Assembly: GCA_964528055.1 (NCBI GenBank)
Contig: CAZGQM010000010.1
Location: 71,867 to 135,866, forward strand
Reading direction: 5' to 3'
DNA length: 64,000 bases
From: Geoanaerobacter sp964528055
GTDB lineage: Bacteria; Desulfobacterota; Desulfuromonadia; Geobacterales; DSM-12255
Every line of letters starts with the position of its first letter. The first letter of the stretch is position 1. Positions 16,290 through 24,265 of the stretch are shown in pieces. Made by a program: the position numbers and the translations under genes. The notes under the pieces were generated by a model. That model had not been told where the DNA came from. It saw only the letters and a list, made by a program, of their open reading frames with translations, and did not search any database.

Positions 16290-17672
16290 TTAGAGTTTTT
16301 CAATTTTAGCCGCCAGCTCATCAAACTCCCCCTGGAAGGCAGCCTGATTCTTGCTGGCACTCCCTGCAACCACCATGCGGCCATTGGGGTCAATTCTCAC
16401 CCAAAGCCGTCTGTGGGAGAGGAAAAAGGCCATTGAGATTCCTATCACCATAAGCGTACAGCCAAGCCATACCACCCAGACGCCTGGGTCTTTTGCTACC
16501 TGCAGACCGGTGTAGAACTTCTCGTCAGAACCGTCGTAAGAGAATATCAGATCGCCGCCACGCTCTTCGTCAAGCTTGGGAAAATCGCGGAAAACGATGA
16601 AGCTTTCCGGCTGCTTGCCTGGTGAATGAACCTCGATTCGTGCCGCAGGTCCGGTCATCTGAGGGATGAACTGGCGAACATCCTGGGTAGTTTCTGTAAC
16701 ATGCATGGTGCGTCCGCCCGGCAGCTGTACCGACTCCCCTTGCTTTACCTGCACCTTTACCGGGGCCCCACCCTTGCGCTCACGCGCGGTAAAGGAGAAC
16801 GAACCACCTTCGCCGGCCGGGCCGTAGCTCGATTGATAGAAGGTAATCCCCTTGTAGGTCAGGGGGCTGTTGACGACTATCGGCACATTGACGTAGCCCG
16901 GTACAGGCTGGCCGTTTTCAAGCACCGTCAGGATGCTCTTGAACTCCTTGGGTGCCCCTGTCTCGTAAAATGAAACGGAAAACTTGTCAAGCCTGATTGC
17001 AAAACCAAGGTCAATGACCTTGTTGGACCTCGTCTGGATCTTGCCGACGCTTTTCCCCTCGACTATCTGCATGAACGATTTATAGCCAAAAAACGAGCCG
17101 AGCATGGCTCCGATAAAGATTATGATAATGCTCAGATGGACCACATAGACCCCAAGTCTGCACCAGGGGTTTTTCTGTGCAAAGAGGTGCGTCTCACCGT
17201 TCTGTTCGGTGACAACCGGAGTTGCAAATTCTTTTGACAGGAAACCTGTGACACTCTCCTTCAGCGCGGATGGATTCCCTTTATGCTTGATATCTCTGGT
17301 GAGTGACAGCGACTTCTCCATCCCCTCATCAAGCAACAGGTTTGGCTCGGTCACGATCTTCCATACGCGTGGCAGCCGTTTTACAGAGCAGGCCAAAAGG
17401 TTCACGGTCAACAGGTAGAGCAGGAGTATGAACCACCAGGAGTGGTACATGTCGAAAAAGCCGATCTTATCGTAGAACTGCAGCTTTGACTGGCTCAGCG
17501 ACTGGATGTACTCCTCAGGAATGTTGGGTGCCTGCGGAATGACCGTGCCGATGATGGAAACCACGGCAAGGCCGATGAGGAGGGAGATGGAGAGTTTGAG
17601 GGAACAGAAGAAATCCCAGAGTGACTGCAGAAAACCTTGTTTATTGGTAGACAAGAGCTGCTCCTTATTCAA
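16290..17672 (-). CDS. resB: System II cytochrome c maturation protein ResB (Ccs1)
   Basis: A 460-residue membrane protein. Three N-terminal spans (FFCSLKLSISLLIGLAVVSI, then WWFILLLYLLTVNLLACSVK, then VYVVHLSIIIIFIGAMLGSF) are followed by a large periplasmic region (about residues 200-390) with GITFYQSSYGPAGEGG, and a final span VWVVWLGCTLMVIGISMAFF. This is the ResB/Ccs1 layout. ResB binds the apocytochrome and keeps its cysteines reduced while CcsA delivers heme. It leads a two-gene unit with ccsA; a good sigma-70 promoter is found about 150 bases upstream. Confidence 0.93.
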   Translation of the reverse strand: MNKEQLLSTNKQGFLQSLWDFFCSLKLSISLLIGLAVVSIIGTVIPQAPNIPEEYIQSLSQSKLQFYDKIGFFDMYHSWWFILLLYLLTVNLLACSVKRLPRVWKIVTEPNLLLDEGMEKSLSLTRDIKHKGNPSALKESVTGFLSKEFATPVVTEQNGETHLFAQKNPWCRLGVYVVHLSIIIIFIGAMLGSFFGYKSFMQIVEGKSVGKIQTRSNKVIDLGFAIRLDKFSVSFYETGAPKEFKSILTVLENGQPVPGYVNVPIVVNSPLTYKGITFYQSSYGPAGEGGSFSFTARERKGGAPVKVQVKQGESVQLPGGRTMHVTETTQDVRQFIPQMTGPAARIEVHSPGKQPESFIVFRDFPKLDEERGGDLIFSYDGSDEKFYTGLQVAKDPGVWVVWLGCTLMVIGISMAFFLSHRRLWVRIDPNGRMVVAGSASKNQAAFQGEFDELAAKIEKL

Positions 17673-17826
17673 TTCCAGATCAGTGCGCTATCATCACAGG
17701 CTTCGCCTTGAACACTAAAACGCACTAACTGTACGTCCTCGCGCCTCATACTCGGGCCTTGATTTATTCTTGATTTGAAATTGGGTGATCTTTTTGAATA
17801 TTCTGATGTCCGTCAATTAACGGCTG

Positions 17827-17856
17827 ATTATACAGGAACCGTTCCAAAAATTTCAA
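17827..17856 (-). promoter_or_regulatory. Sigma-70 promoter of resB-ccsA with a palindrome in its spacer
   Basis: On the minus strand: -35 TTGAAA (17851-17856), an 18-base spacer, and a perfect -10 TATAAT (17827-17832). The spacer contains GGAACCGTTCC at 17835-17845, an exact 11-base palindrome placed where a bound repressor would block RNA polymerase. The regulator is unknown. Confidence 0.7.
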
Positions 17857-17888
17857 CCAATTTCCATCCGGAATATTAACAGTAATAA

Positions 17889-17921
17889 AAAAGGGATAAC
17901 AGTCAGCCTGTTATCCCTTTT
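17889..17921 (-). terminator. Rho-independent terminator after the ppcA-like gene
   Basis: A perfect 14-bp stem, AAAAGGGATAACAG (17889-17902) with CTGTTATCCCTTTT (17908-17921), and a five-base loop, followed on the minus strand by a T-rich tail. It isolates the c7 gene as a single-gene transcript. Confidence 0.9.
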
Positions 17922-17944
17922 CCATACGGTTATGCCCGAGTGAA

Positions 17945-18211
17945 TTACTTATGGCACTCTTTGCAGGATGTTGGGCCCTTCTTGTTGTCAGCGTGGCATC
18001 CCTTGCAACCCTTGGCGTGAGCCATCTCCTTGCCGAATCCTTCGATCTTGCCGCCTTTAGCATCCTTGTGACACTTTGTACAGTCGCCTACGGCAGCTTC
18101 ATGGGCCTTGTGGTTAAACTTGACCCCTTTCTTCATTTCGATAACGTCTGCGCCAAAGGCGGTCCCGGCGAATGCTACTACTGCAATCAGTGCAACGATG
18201 GCTTTTTTCAT
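17945..18211 (-). CDS. ppcA: PpcA-like periplasmic triheme cytochrome c7
   Basis: An 88-residue protein with a signal peptide ending AFG-ADVIEMKKG. Three CxxCH motifs lie at 44-48, 69-73 and 83-87, plus the histidines FNHKAHEAAVGDC that supply distal ligands. The segment GKIEGFGKEMAHAKGCKGCH is nearly the one I remember from Geobacter PpcA. Members of this family are abundant periplasmic carriers moving electrons from inner-membrane quinol oxidoreductases to outer-membrane conduits. The gene is transcribed alone, between a sigma-70-type promoter and a strong terminator, next to the resB-ccsA maturation genes. Confidence 0.92.
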   Translation of the reverse strand: MKKAIVALIAVVAFAGTAFGADVIEMKKGVKFNHKAHEAAVGDCTKCHKDAKGGKIEGFGKEMAHAKGCKGCHADNKKGPTSCKECHK

Positions 18212-18247
18212 TGTATCTTCCCCCTTTTTTAGATGAAAGTTTGTGAA

Positions 18248-18276
18248 AAACTAATCCAATCTTGTATGCTTGTCAA
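18248..18276 (-). promoter_or_regulatory. Likely sigma-70 promoter of the ppcA-like gene
   Basis: On the minus strand a perfect -35 TTGACA (18271-18276) is followed after 17 bases by TAGTTT (18248-18253), a weak -10. The predicted leader is about 30 bases. The -10 mismatch suggests either an activator or a different -10 register. Confidence 0.5.
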
Positions 18277-18333
18277 GCAAAAACATTGTCCTGGCAACAG
18301 CATAAAACCGGTGAAGGCCTGATTTAAGGGCTT

Positions 18334-18849
18334 TCAGGAGCGGATAGCAGCCCGGCGTTCCTGAAGATCGGAATCCTTCTGCGCAACCTCATCTGCCAGC
18401 TTCTTTTTGTAGGCAACCAGCCGTTCGGTCAGAACCTCATCACCCAAAGCAAGGATCTGTACAGCCAGAATTCCGGCATTCTTCGCCCCGGCCTTGCCGA
18501 TGGACATTGTCGCAACCGGGATACCGCCCGGCATCTGCACCATCGCGTAGAGTGCATCCACCCCGCTCAGCGCTCCGCCGCCGATCGGAACACCGATCAC
18601 CGGGAGCGTGGTTTCGGCAGCTATCACACCAGCCAGGTGCGCCGCCATTCCTGCAGCGGCAATAATAACCTTAACACCCCTGGATGCTGCACCTGCAGCC
18701 AGCTCACCAGTCCGTCGCGGTGAACGGTGCGCTGAAGAGATCCGCATCTCCCAGGGGACGCCGAACTCGTCAAGGACCTTTGCCGTCTCCTCCATAACCG
18801 ACAGGTCCGAGTCACTCCCCATAATAATTAGTACCTTTGGATCGTTCAT
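18334..18849 (-). CDS. purE: 5-(carboxyamino)imidazole ribonucleotide mutase
   Basis: 171 residues. The start VLIIMGSDSDLSVM is the CAIR-binding loop. The active-site segment ISSAHRSPRRT contains the catalytic histidine, and IAAAGMAAHLAGVIAAETTLPVIGVP is the second family signature. PurE moves the carboxylate of N5-CAIR to give CAIR in purine synthesis; class I bacterial enzymes work with PurK, which is not in this window. A charged tail of about 15 residues extends past the core. Gene order purH-purD-purE on the same strand supports one purine transcription unit. Confidence 0.95.
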   Translation of the reverse strand: MNDPKVLIIMGSDSDLSVMEETAKVLDEFGVPWEMRISSAHRSPRRTGELAAGAASRGVKVIIAAAGMAAHLAGVIAAETTLPVIGVPIGGGALSGVDALYAMVQMPGGIPVATMSIGKAGAKNAGILAVQILALGDEVLTERLVAYKKKLADEVAQKDSDLQERRAAIRS

Positions 18850-18958
18850 GAATTTCCTTTCGTACCTGACGGTACTTACAGACTACGTGAGAAATCAAAT
18901 TTTCTACTGCTCTAAAACCGCAGGACAGTATGTAGTTCCTACGATACCAGCGAGCCGG

Positions 18959-20230
18959 TTATCTTCCGAGGGCCTTTTTGCCGATATCACTCCTGAAATG
19001 AACCCCATCCCAGTTTATTGCGGCAACCCCTTTATAGGCGCGATCGATGGCTGCCTGAACAGTATCCCCTCGACCGGTGACCCCCAGGACCCTGCCACCG
19101 TTGGTAAAGAAGGCCCCATCCCTCGTTGAGGTCCCGGCATGGAAGACATACAGATCGGACATGGCAGCAGCCTGATCCAACCCGTTGATCAGATCTCCCT
19201 TGGGGTAGTCGCCGGGATACCCCCTGGCGGCCATGACCACGCAGACTGCAGCCTGGTCATGCCATTCGATGGTTATTCCGCCTATGTCGCCATCGGCAAC
19301 CGCCATAAGAACCGGCACAATGTCGGACTTCATCCGCATCAGTAGTGGTTGGCACTCAGGGTCACCGAACCGGGCATTGAACTCCAGTGTTTTCACCGAA
19401 TCACCGTCGATCATGAGCCCGGCATAGAGAACGCCGCGATATGGCCTCCCCTCTGCTGCCATTCCGTCAACAGTGCGGCGCATCACCTCATTCATCGCCT
19501 TTTCATGGATGGCCGGCGTCACGACCGGCGCTGGTGAATATGCACCCATTCCGCCGGTATTCGGCCCATTGTCTCCGTCAAAGACCGCCTTGTGATCCTG
19601 GGCACTGGCAAGGGGTATGATGTTCTTCCCGTCGGTGAAGGCTAGAAAGGAGGCCTCTTCACCACGCAGGAACTCCTCGATCACCACCTTGGAGCCGGCA
19701 TCGCCAAAGGCATTGCCGGAAAGCATCTCTTTTACTGCGGCAACCGCCTCTTCAGTGGTCTGGGCAACAATAACCCCTTTGCCAGCTGCAAGACCGTCGG
19801 CCTTGACCACAATCGGAGCTCCATGCAGGTCGATATAGGCTATAGCGGGTTCTATCTCGGTAAACACCTCGTAAAAGGCGGTCGGCACATTGTATTTCTT
19901 CATGATCTCTTTGGAAAAGGCCTTGCTCGACTCAATCATCGCAGCATTGCGTCGCGCACCAAAGACTCTCAGCCCATGTTCCTCGAAGAGATCGACGATC
20001 CCGAGCGACAGTGGCAGCTCAGGGCCGACCACGGTGAGATCGATCCCTTTCCGTATCGCAAACGACAGCAGTCCGGGCAGGTCATCAACGGTCAGCGGCA
20101 CATTCTCGGCAAGCTGTGCGATACCGGGGTTTCCAGGCGCACAGAAGAGCTCCTCCACCAACGGTGACTGGGCAATCTTCCAGACAAGTGAATGCTCTCT
20201 GCCGCCACTGCCTATTACTAATATTTTCAT
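18959..20230 (-). CDS. purD: Phosphoribosylamine-glycine ligase (GAR synthetase)
   Basis: A 423-residue ATP-grasp enzyme of normal length. It begins MKILVIGSGGREHSLVWKIA. GAPIVVKADGLAAGKGVIVA is the ATP-binding segment, the family signature RFGDPECQ lies near residue 288, and GPNTGGMGAYSPAPV is the substrate loop. It joins glycine to phosphoribosylamine, the second step of purine synthesis. It lies 89 bases after purH and about 110 bases before purE on the same strand. Confidence 0.96.
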   Translation of the reverse strand: MKILVIGSGGREHSLVWKIAQSPLVEELFCAPGNPGIAQLAENVPLTVDDLPGLLSFAIRKGIDLTVVGPELPLSLGIVDLFEEHGLRVFGARRNAAMIESSKAFSKEIMKKYNVPTAFYEVFTEIEPAIAYIDLHGAPIVVKADGLAAGKGVIVAQTTEEAVAAVKEMLSGNAFGDAGSKVVIEEFLRGEEASFLAFTDGKNIIPLASAQDHKAVFDGDNGPNTGGMGAYSPAPVVTPAIHEKAMNEVMRRTVDGMAAEGRPYRGVLYAGLMIDGDSVKTLEFNARFGDPECQPLLMRMKSDIVPVLMAVADGDIGGITIEWHDQAAVCVVMAARGYPGDYPKGDLINGLDQAAAMSDLYVFHAGTSTRDGAFFTNGGRVLGVTGRGDTVQAAIDRAYKGVAAINWDGVHFRSDIGKKALGR

Positions 20231-20319
20231 TGACTCATCCTCGCATATAGTGTGAACAGCGATTCACTCCCCAGGTCACTCTGCGCGTTGCACAACAGCA
20301 CCTATCACCTTTCTCGGCA

Positions 20320-21885
20320 TTAATGCCTGAAATGCCGCATCCCGGTGAACACCATGGCCATCCCATGCTCGTTTGCCGCTTTTATGGTCTCCTCGTCGCG
20401 CATGCTGCCACCCGGCTGGATGACTGCGGTGATGCCGACTGCAGCAGCATTGTCGATCCCGTCACGGAAGGGGAAGAAGGCATCGGAGGCCATGACCGCA
20501 CCCTTTACCTCCAGACCGGCATGCTCGGCCTTGATAGCTGCTATCCGGGCTGAATTCACCCGGCTCATCTGGCCTGCACCCACTCCGATGGTCATTCCGT
20601 CCCTGCCGTAAACGATGGCATTCGACTTGACGAACTTGCATATCCGCCAGGTAAAGAGGAGGTCGACCATCTCCTTCTCGGTCGGCTGGCGGGTGGTCAC
20701 CACCTTAAGGTCGCCATGGAGATCCAGATCGGTGTCCTGTACAAGGATTCCGCCATTCACCCGCTTGAAATCGAGGCGCGCAAGCGGCTTTGCGAGCCAG
20801 GCCCCACACTCGAGCAGGCGGACGTTCTTCTTGGCTGCCACTGCCGCAACAGCTCCGGAGGTGACCTTGGGAGCAATGATCACCTCCACGAACTGCCGGT
20901 CACAGATCGTCCTGGCCGTCTCTTCGTCAAGTTCGCCGTTAAAGGCGATGATCCCGCCGAATGCCGATTCGGGGTCGGTCTTGTAGGCCCGGTCGTATGC
21001 CTCCAGAAGATTGCCTCCAATGGCCACACCACAGGGATTGGCATGCTTGACGATGACGCAGGCAGGCCCCTCGGTAAACTGTTTGACGCACTCCAGTGCC
21101 GCATCGGTGTCGCCGATGTTGTTGTAGGAGAGCTCTTTCCCCTGAAGCTGGCGGGCAGTGGCAATGGATGCCTCCTTCAGATCGCGCTCCACATAGAATG
21201 CAGCCGACTGGTGGGGGTTCTCGCCGTAGCGCATCCCCTGGGCCTTTTTGAACTGGAAGGTAAGCGTATCGGGATAGGTCTCCACACTCTCACCGGTTCG
21301 GGCACCGAGCCAGTTGGATATGGCACCGTCATAAGCGGATGTATGCTGGTATACCTTCACGGCCAAACCGAAATTGGTCTCCTTTGACACCGTCCCGCTG
21401 GCACCTTTCATTTCATCCAGCACCCTCCGGTAATCGGCCGGATCCACAATGACCGTCACATCGGCGTTGTTCTTGGCGGCAGATCGGAGCATGGTCGGCC
21501 CGCCGATGTCGATATTTTCGATGGCATCCTCAAGCGAACAGTCAGGCTTGGCCACGGTTGCCTCAAAGGGATAGAGGTTGACCACCACCATGTCGATCGG
21601 CTCGATACCGTGCTGCTTCATGGTGGCCACATGCTCCGGGTTGCCCCGCATCCCGAGGAGTCCGCCATGGACCTTCGGATGGAGGGTCTTGACCCGGCCG
21701 TCCAGCATCTCCGGAAAACCGGTAAACTCCGACACATCCTTCACCTTGAGCCCAGCATCGCGCAGGAGTTTTGCGGTCCCCCCGGTTGACAGGATCTCGA
21801 CATTGAACGCTGCAAGCTCTTGTGCAAACTCCACGATTCCGGTCTTGTCGGAAAGACTGATGAGTGCTCGGGTTATTTTTGCCAT
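20320..21885 (-). CDS. purH: Bifunctional AICAR transformylase/IMP cyclohydrolase
   Basis: 521 residues in the standard two-domain order. The N-terminal MGS-type IMP cyclohydrolase domain (residues 1 to about 190) includes ALISLSDKTGIVEFAQEL and GGTAKLLRDAG. The C-terminal AICAR transformylase contains LRYGENP-type sequence (GMRYGENPHQSAAFY), the catalytic VKHANPCGVA segment, and DAFFPFRDGID. It catalyses the last two steps to IMP, using 10-formyl-THF. The gene starts 36 bases after the ASKHA-domain gene and is probably transcribed with it. Confidence 0.97.
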   Translation of the reverse strand: MAKITRALISLSDKTGIVEFAQELAAFNVEILSTGGTAKLLRDAGLKVKDVSEFTGFPEMLDGRVKTLHPKVHGGLLGMRGNPEHVATMKQHGIEPIDMVVVNLYPFEATVAKPDCSLEDAIENIDIGGPTMLRSAAKNNADVTVIVDPADYRRVLDEMKGASGTVSKETNFGLAVKVYQHTSAYDGAISNWLGARTGESVETYPDTLTFQFKKAQGMRYGENPHQSAAFYVERDLKEASIATARQLQGKELSYNNIGDTDAALECVKQFTEGPACVIVKHANPCGVAIGGNLLEAYDRAYKTDPESAFGGIIAFNGELDEETARTICDRQFVEVIIAPKVTSGAVAAVAAKKNVRLLECGAWLAKPLARLDFKRVNGGILVQDTDLDLHGDLKVVTTRQPTEKEMVDLLFTWRICKFVKSNAIVYGRDGMTIGVGAGQMSRVNSARIAAIKAEHAGLEVKGAVMASDAFFPFRDGIDNAAAVGITAVIQPGGSMRDEETIKAANEHGMAMVFTGMRHFRH

Positions 21886-21921
21886 ATGAATCGCTCCTTT
21901 ATGTTGAGTATGGTATGATCG

Positions 21922-23196
21922 CTACTGCCGGACCGCCGGAAAATCTATCTGTTCTAGGAATATTTTTTCAAAGGCCGGGGTCCCGGACAGTGGGAATACC
22001 TTGATCTTTCGGGCAACCGTTTCGACTTCACCCATCCCGTCAGAGGCAGAAAGCATCCGCTCGACACCTTCCAGGGCACCATCACGCACAGGGCGGAGAT
22101 GTTCTACCACATCGTCAGGAACGATTCCAGCAATTTTCAGCAGTTCCGGCCGAAGAAGAGCGCCAAAGGAACCGGTCAGAACCAGTTCCTGTAACGCTTC
22201 ATACCGTATACCGGCCCGATCGAGCAGCACCTCTATACCGGCACGGACAGCTCCCTTTGCAAGCTGCACCTGCCGTATGTCGTGTTGCGTGAGAAACAGC
22301 TCTCCCCCGGCATCCCGGTAGACAAGAAATGCAGGAATACCGGAATGTTCGACAATGCGACCGGCTAGGTTCGATGTGATCTCTGCGGGGGTCTTGAGCC
22401 TTCCGGTCCTCTCCATCACACCGGACCTCAACAGTTCGGCCATGAGTGAAAGCACTCCGGTCCCGCAGATACCTTTCGGATGGGCATCTGCAATGGTGTC
22501 AATAGTCACCCTGTCACCGTTGATCGCCACATTACTGACCGCTCCCGGCAATCCCGGCATCCCGCAGGAGAGGTTACCCGCCTCGAAAGCCGGCCCGGCA
22601 GCGGCAGATGTGGCAAAAACCGTGTCGCCGCTGACCAGGGCGATTTCGGCATTGGTTCCCAGATCCAGATAAAGCCGTGCATGGTGCGGCAATAGCTGCG
22701 AATCTGAAGAGATCTGACCGTAAAGAAAGGCGACCAGATCACCGCCGACAAAGCCTCCGGGGAGGGGGAAGATATACGCATCGCATGCGAGCTTCCAGCC
22801 GAGTTCAGTGATGCAGACATTTCTTCCTTCGCTGAACAGGGGACGGTACGGGATGCGGGCCAGCGACGCCACCGGGAGGTCAAGCAGAAGATGCTCCATG
22901 GCGGGGTTGCCGGCTATGGCCACCCGTCTCAGGGAGTCCGGGTGCATGCCAACCTCTTCCAGCAGCTGCATGGCGAGACTCTCCAGTTCCGCATTGACGA
23001 GTTCAGCCATACGGTGGCGCTGCTCCGGAACATCTTCGGCAGCTGAGAGCCTCGTTATGACATCGGCGCCAAACTCCCTCTGAGGGTTCAGGCAGCCGCC
23101 GCTCGCCAGTCGCTTCCCAGATGCCTGATCCACCAGTGAAGCTGCAATGGTCGTGGTCCCAAGGTCAACGGCCAGTGCAACGGAGTTATCTGACAT
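21922..23196 (-). CDS. RACo-like ASKHA-domain ATPase lacking the ferredoxin domain
   Basis: A 424-residue protein matching the C-terminal ASKHA ATPase part of reductive activators of corrinoid proteins (DUF4445). The phosphate-1 motif ALAVDLGTTTIAASLVD is at residues 7-23, followed by NPQREFGADVITRL, IAGNPAMEHLLL, YLDLGTNAEIAL, GAVSNVAI and a C-terminal VLTGSFGALLRPELL. Full-length RACo is over 600 residues and begins with a [2Fe-2S] domain, absent here. Without it the protein could not receive electrons itself, so it may act with a separate ferredoxin or on a different target. It overlaps the end of selD by 11 bases, so translation is likely coupled. Its role is unknown. Confidence 0.75.
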   Translation of the reverse strand: MSDNSVALAVDLGTTTIAASLVDQASGKRLASGGCLNPQREFGADVITRLSAAEDVPEQRHRMAELVNAELESLAMQLLEEVGMHPDSLRRVAIAGNPAMEHLLLDLPVASLARIPYRPLFSEGRNVCITELGWKLACDAYIFPLPGGFVGGDLVAFLYGQISSDSQLLPHHARLYLDLGTNAEIALVSGDTVFATSAAAGPAFEAGNLSCGMPGLPGAVSNVAINGDRVTIDTIADAHPKGICGTGVLSLMAELLRSGVMERTGRLKTPAEITSNLAGRIVEHSGIPAFLVYRDAGGELFLTQHDIRQVQLAKGAVRAGIEVLLDRAGIRYEALQELVLTGSFGALLRPELLKIAGIVPDDVVEHLRPVRDGALEGVERMLSASDGMGEVETVARKIKVFPLSGTPAFEKIFLEQIDFPAVRQ

Positions 23197-24235
23197 GTAC
23201 GGCTCGCTCTCCCCGTGGCATCACTTCCCCTACCCTTGCTGCCAGTATCCCGCTGTTTTTTGCCTCTGCTGCAAACCGTTCTGCCGCCTGCAAAGGGAGG
23301 GCAATGAGAAGACCTCCGGAGGTCTGCGGATCATACAGCGGCAGAAGCCGTGAGTCGGGAGCCGTGAATCGCGCATCGATGGAAAGTGAACCGATGCAAT
23401 AATCACGGTTGCGGTAACAGCCGGCTGGGACAAGCCCGTCATCAATGAGTTCAGCAATCCCGTTTACTACCGGAATATTTTCCAGATCAAGCCTCATTGT
23501 CACTCCAGCACCGTTGGCCATCTCCAGTGCATGGCCGATAAGGCCGAAACCGGTCACGTCCGTGCAGGCAGTTGCACCGGCAAACAGCATGACACGGGCA
23601 GACTCCCGGTTGAGGGTGGTCATCCAGCGGATCGCTTCATCGGCAATCTCCGGGTCAGCCAACCCGGCCTTGATGGCCGTACTCACGATCCCGAACCCGA
23701 GCGGTTTGGTGAGAAAGAGGATGTCGCCGGGACGGGCCGTCGAATTCCTCACAATACTGTCGGGATGTACGATGCCGGTGACACTGAGCCCGTACTTCAG
23801 CTCTTCGTCCTCAACCGTATGGCCGCCTAACAGGCAGACTCCTGCCTCTGCCAGCATAGACTGTCCACCCGCCAGGATCTCTGCCAGAGCATGGGAAGGA
23901 AGAGTGCAGGCTGGGAAGAAGGCCAGGTTAAGGGCGGTTACGGGACGTCCTCCCATGGCATAGACATCGGAAAGGGCATTGGCCGCAGCTATCCGGCCAA
24001 AGGTGTAGGGATCGTCCACCAGCGGGGTGATGATGTCCACAGTCTCCACGAGGGCAAGTTCGTCGGACAGACGATACACCCCGGCATCATCAGCCGTCTC
24101 AGGCCCCACAAGAAGGGCAGGATCGGTCGACCGGACAAGGGTGCGCATGATCTCCTCCAGGCCCGCCGGGCCCAGTTTGGCCGCTCAGCCGGCAGCCTTG
24201 ACCATACCAGTCAGTTTTATCTTGTTTCTGGTCAT
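23186..24235 (-). CDS. selD: Selenide, water dikinase; selenoprotein with in-frame UGA at codon 17
   Basis: Reading from the ATG at 24233-24235 gives MTRNKIKLTGMVKAAG, then TGA at 24185-24187, then AAKLGPAGLEEIM and the remaining frame, 349 codons in all. In SelD this position is the catalytic Cys or Sec in the motif G(C/U)xAKLGP, so the UGA encodes selenocysteine. A GC-rich stem-loop begins 13 bases after the UGA. The rest shows the SelD/AIR-synthetase fold: DDAGVYRL, VDIITPLVDDPYTFGRIAAANALSDVYAMGG, TDVTGFGLIGHALEMA and YDPQTSGGLLIA. The enzyme makes selenophosphate from selenide and ATP. A start at 24148 would drop the catalytic residue and the Gly-rich loop and is rejected. Confidence 0.93.
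24160..24187 (-). promoter_or_regulatory. UGA selenocysteine codon and candidate bacterial SECIS stem-loop
   Basis: The UGA is at 24185-24187. On the minus strand GGCCC (24168-24172) pairs with GGGCC (24160-24164) around a GGC loop, starting 13 bases after the UGA. Bacterial SECIS hairpins lie just downstream of the codon and present a guanine-rich apical loop to SelB. The exact loop geometry needs folding to confirm. Confidence 0.6.
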
Positions 24236-24265
24236 TCCCAATCCTCGAATGATGGCGGTTTCAGA

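Noticed and set aside
24148..24150. ATG at 24148 as the start of selD
   Set aside because: It would remove the catalytic residue and the Gly-rich loop; the upstream frame matches SelD through the UGA, so the UGA is selenocysteine rather than a stop.
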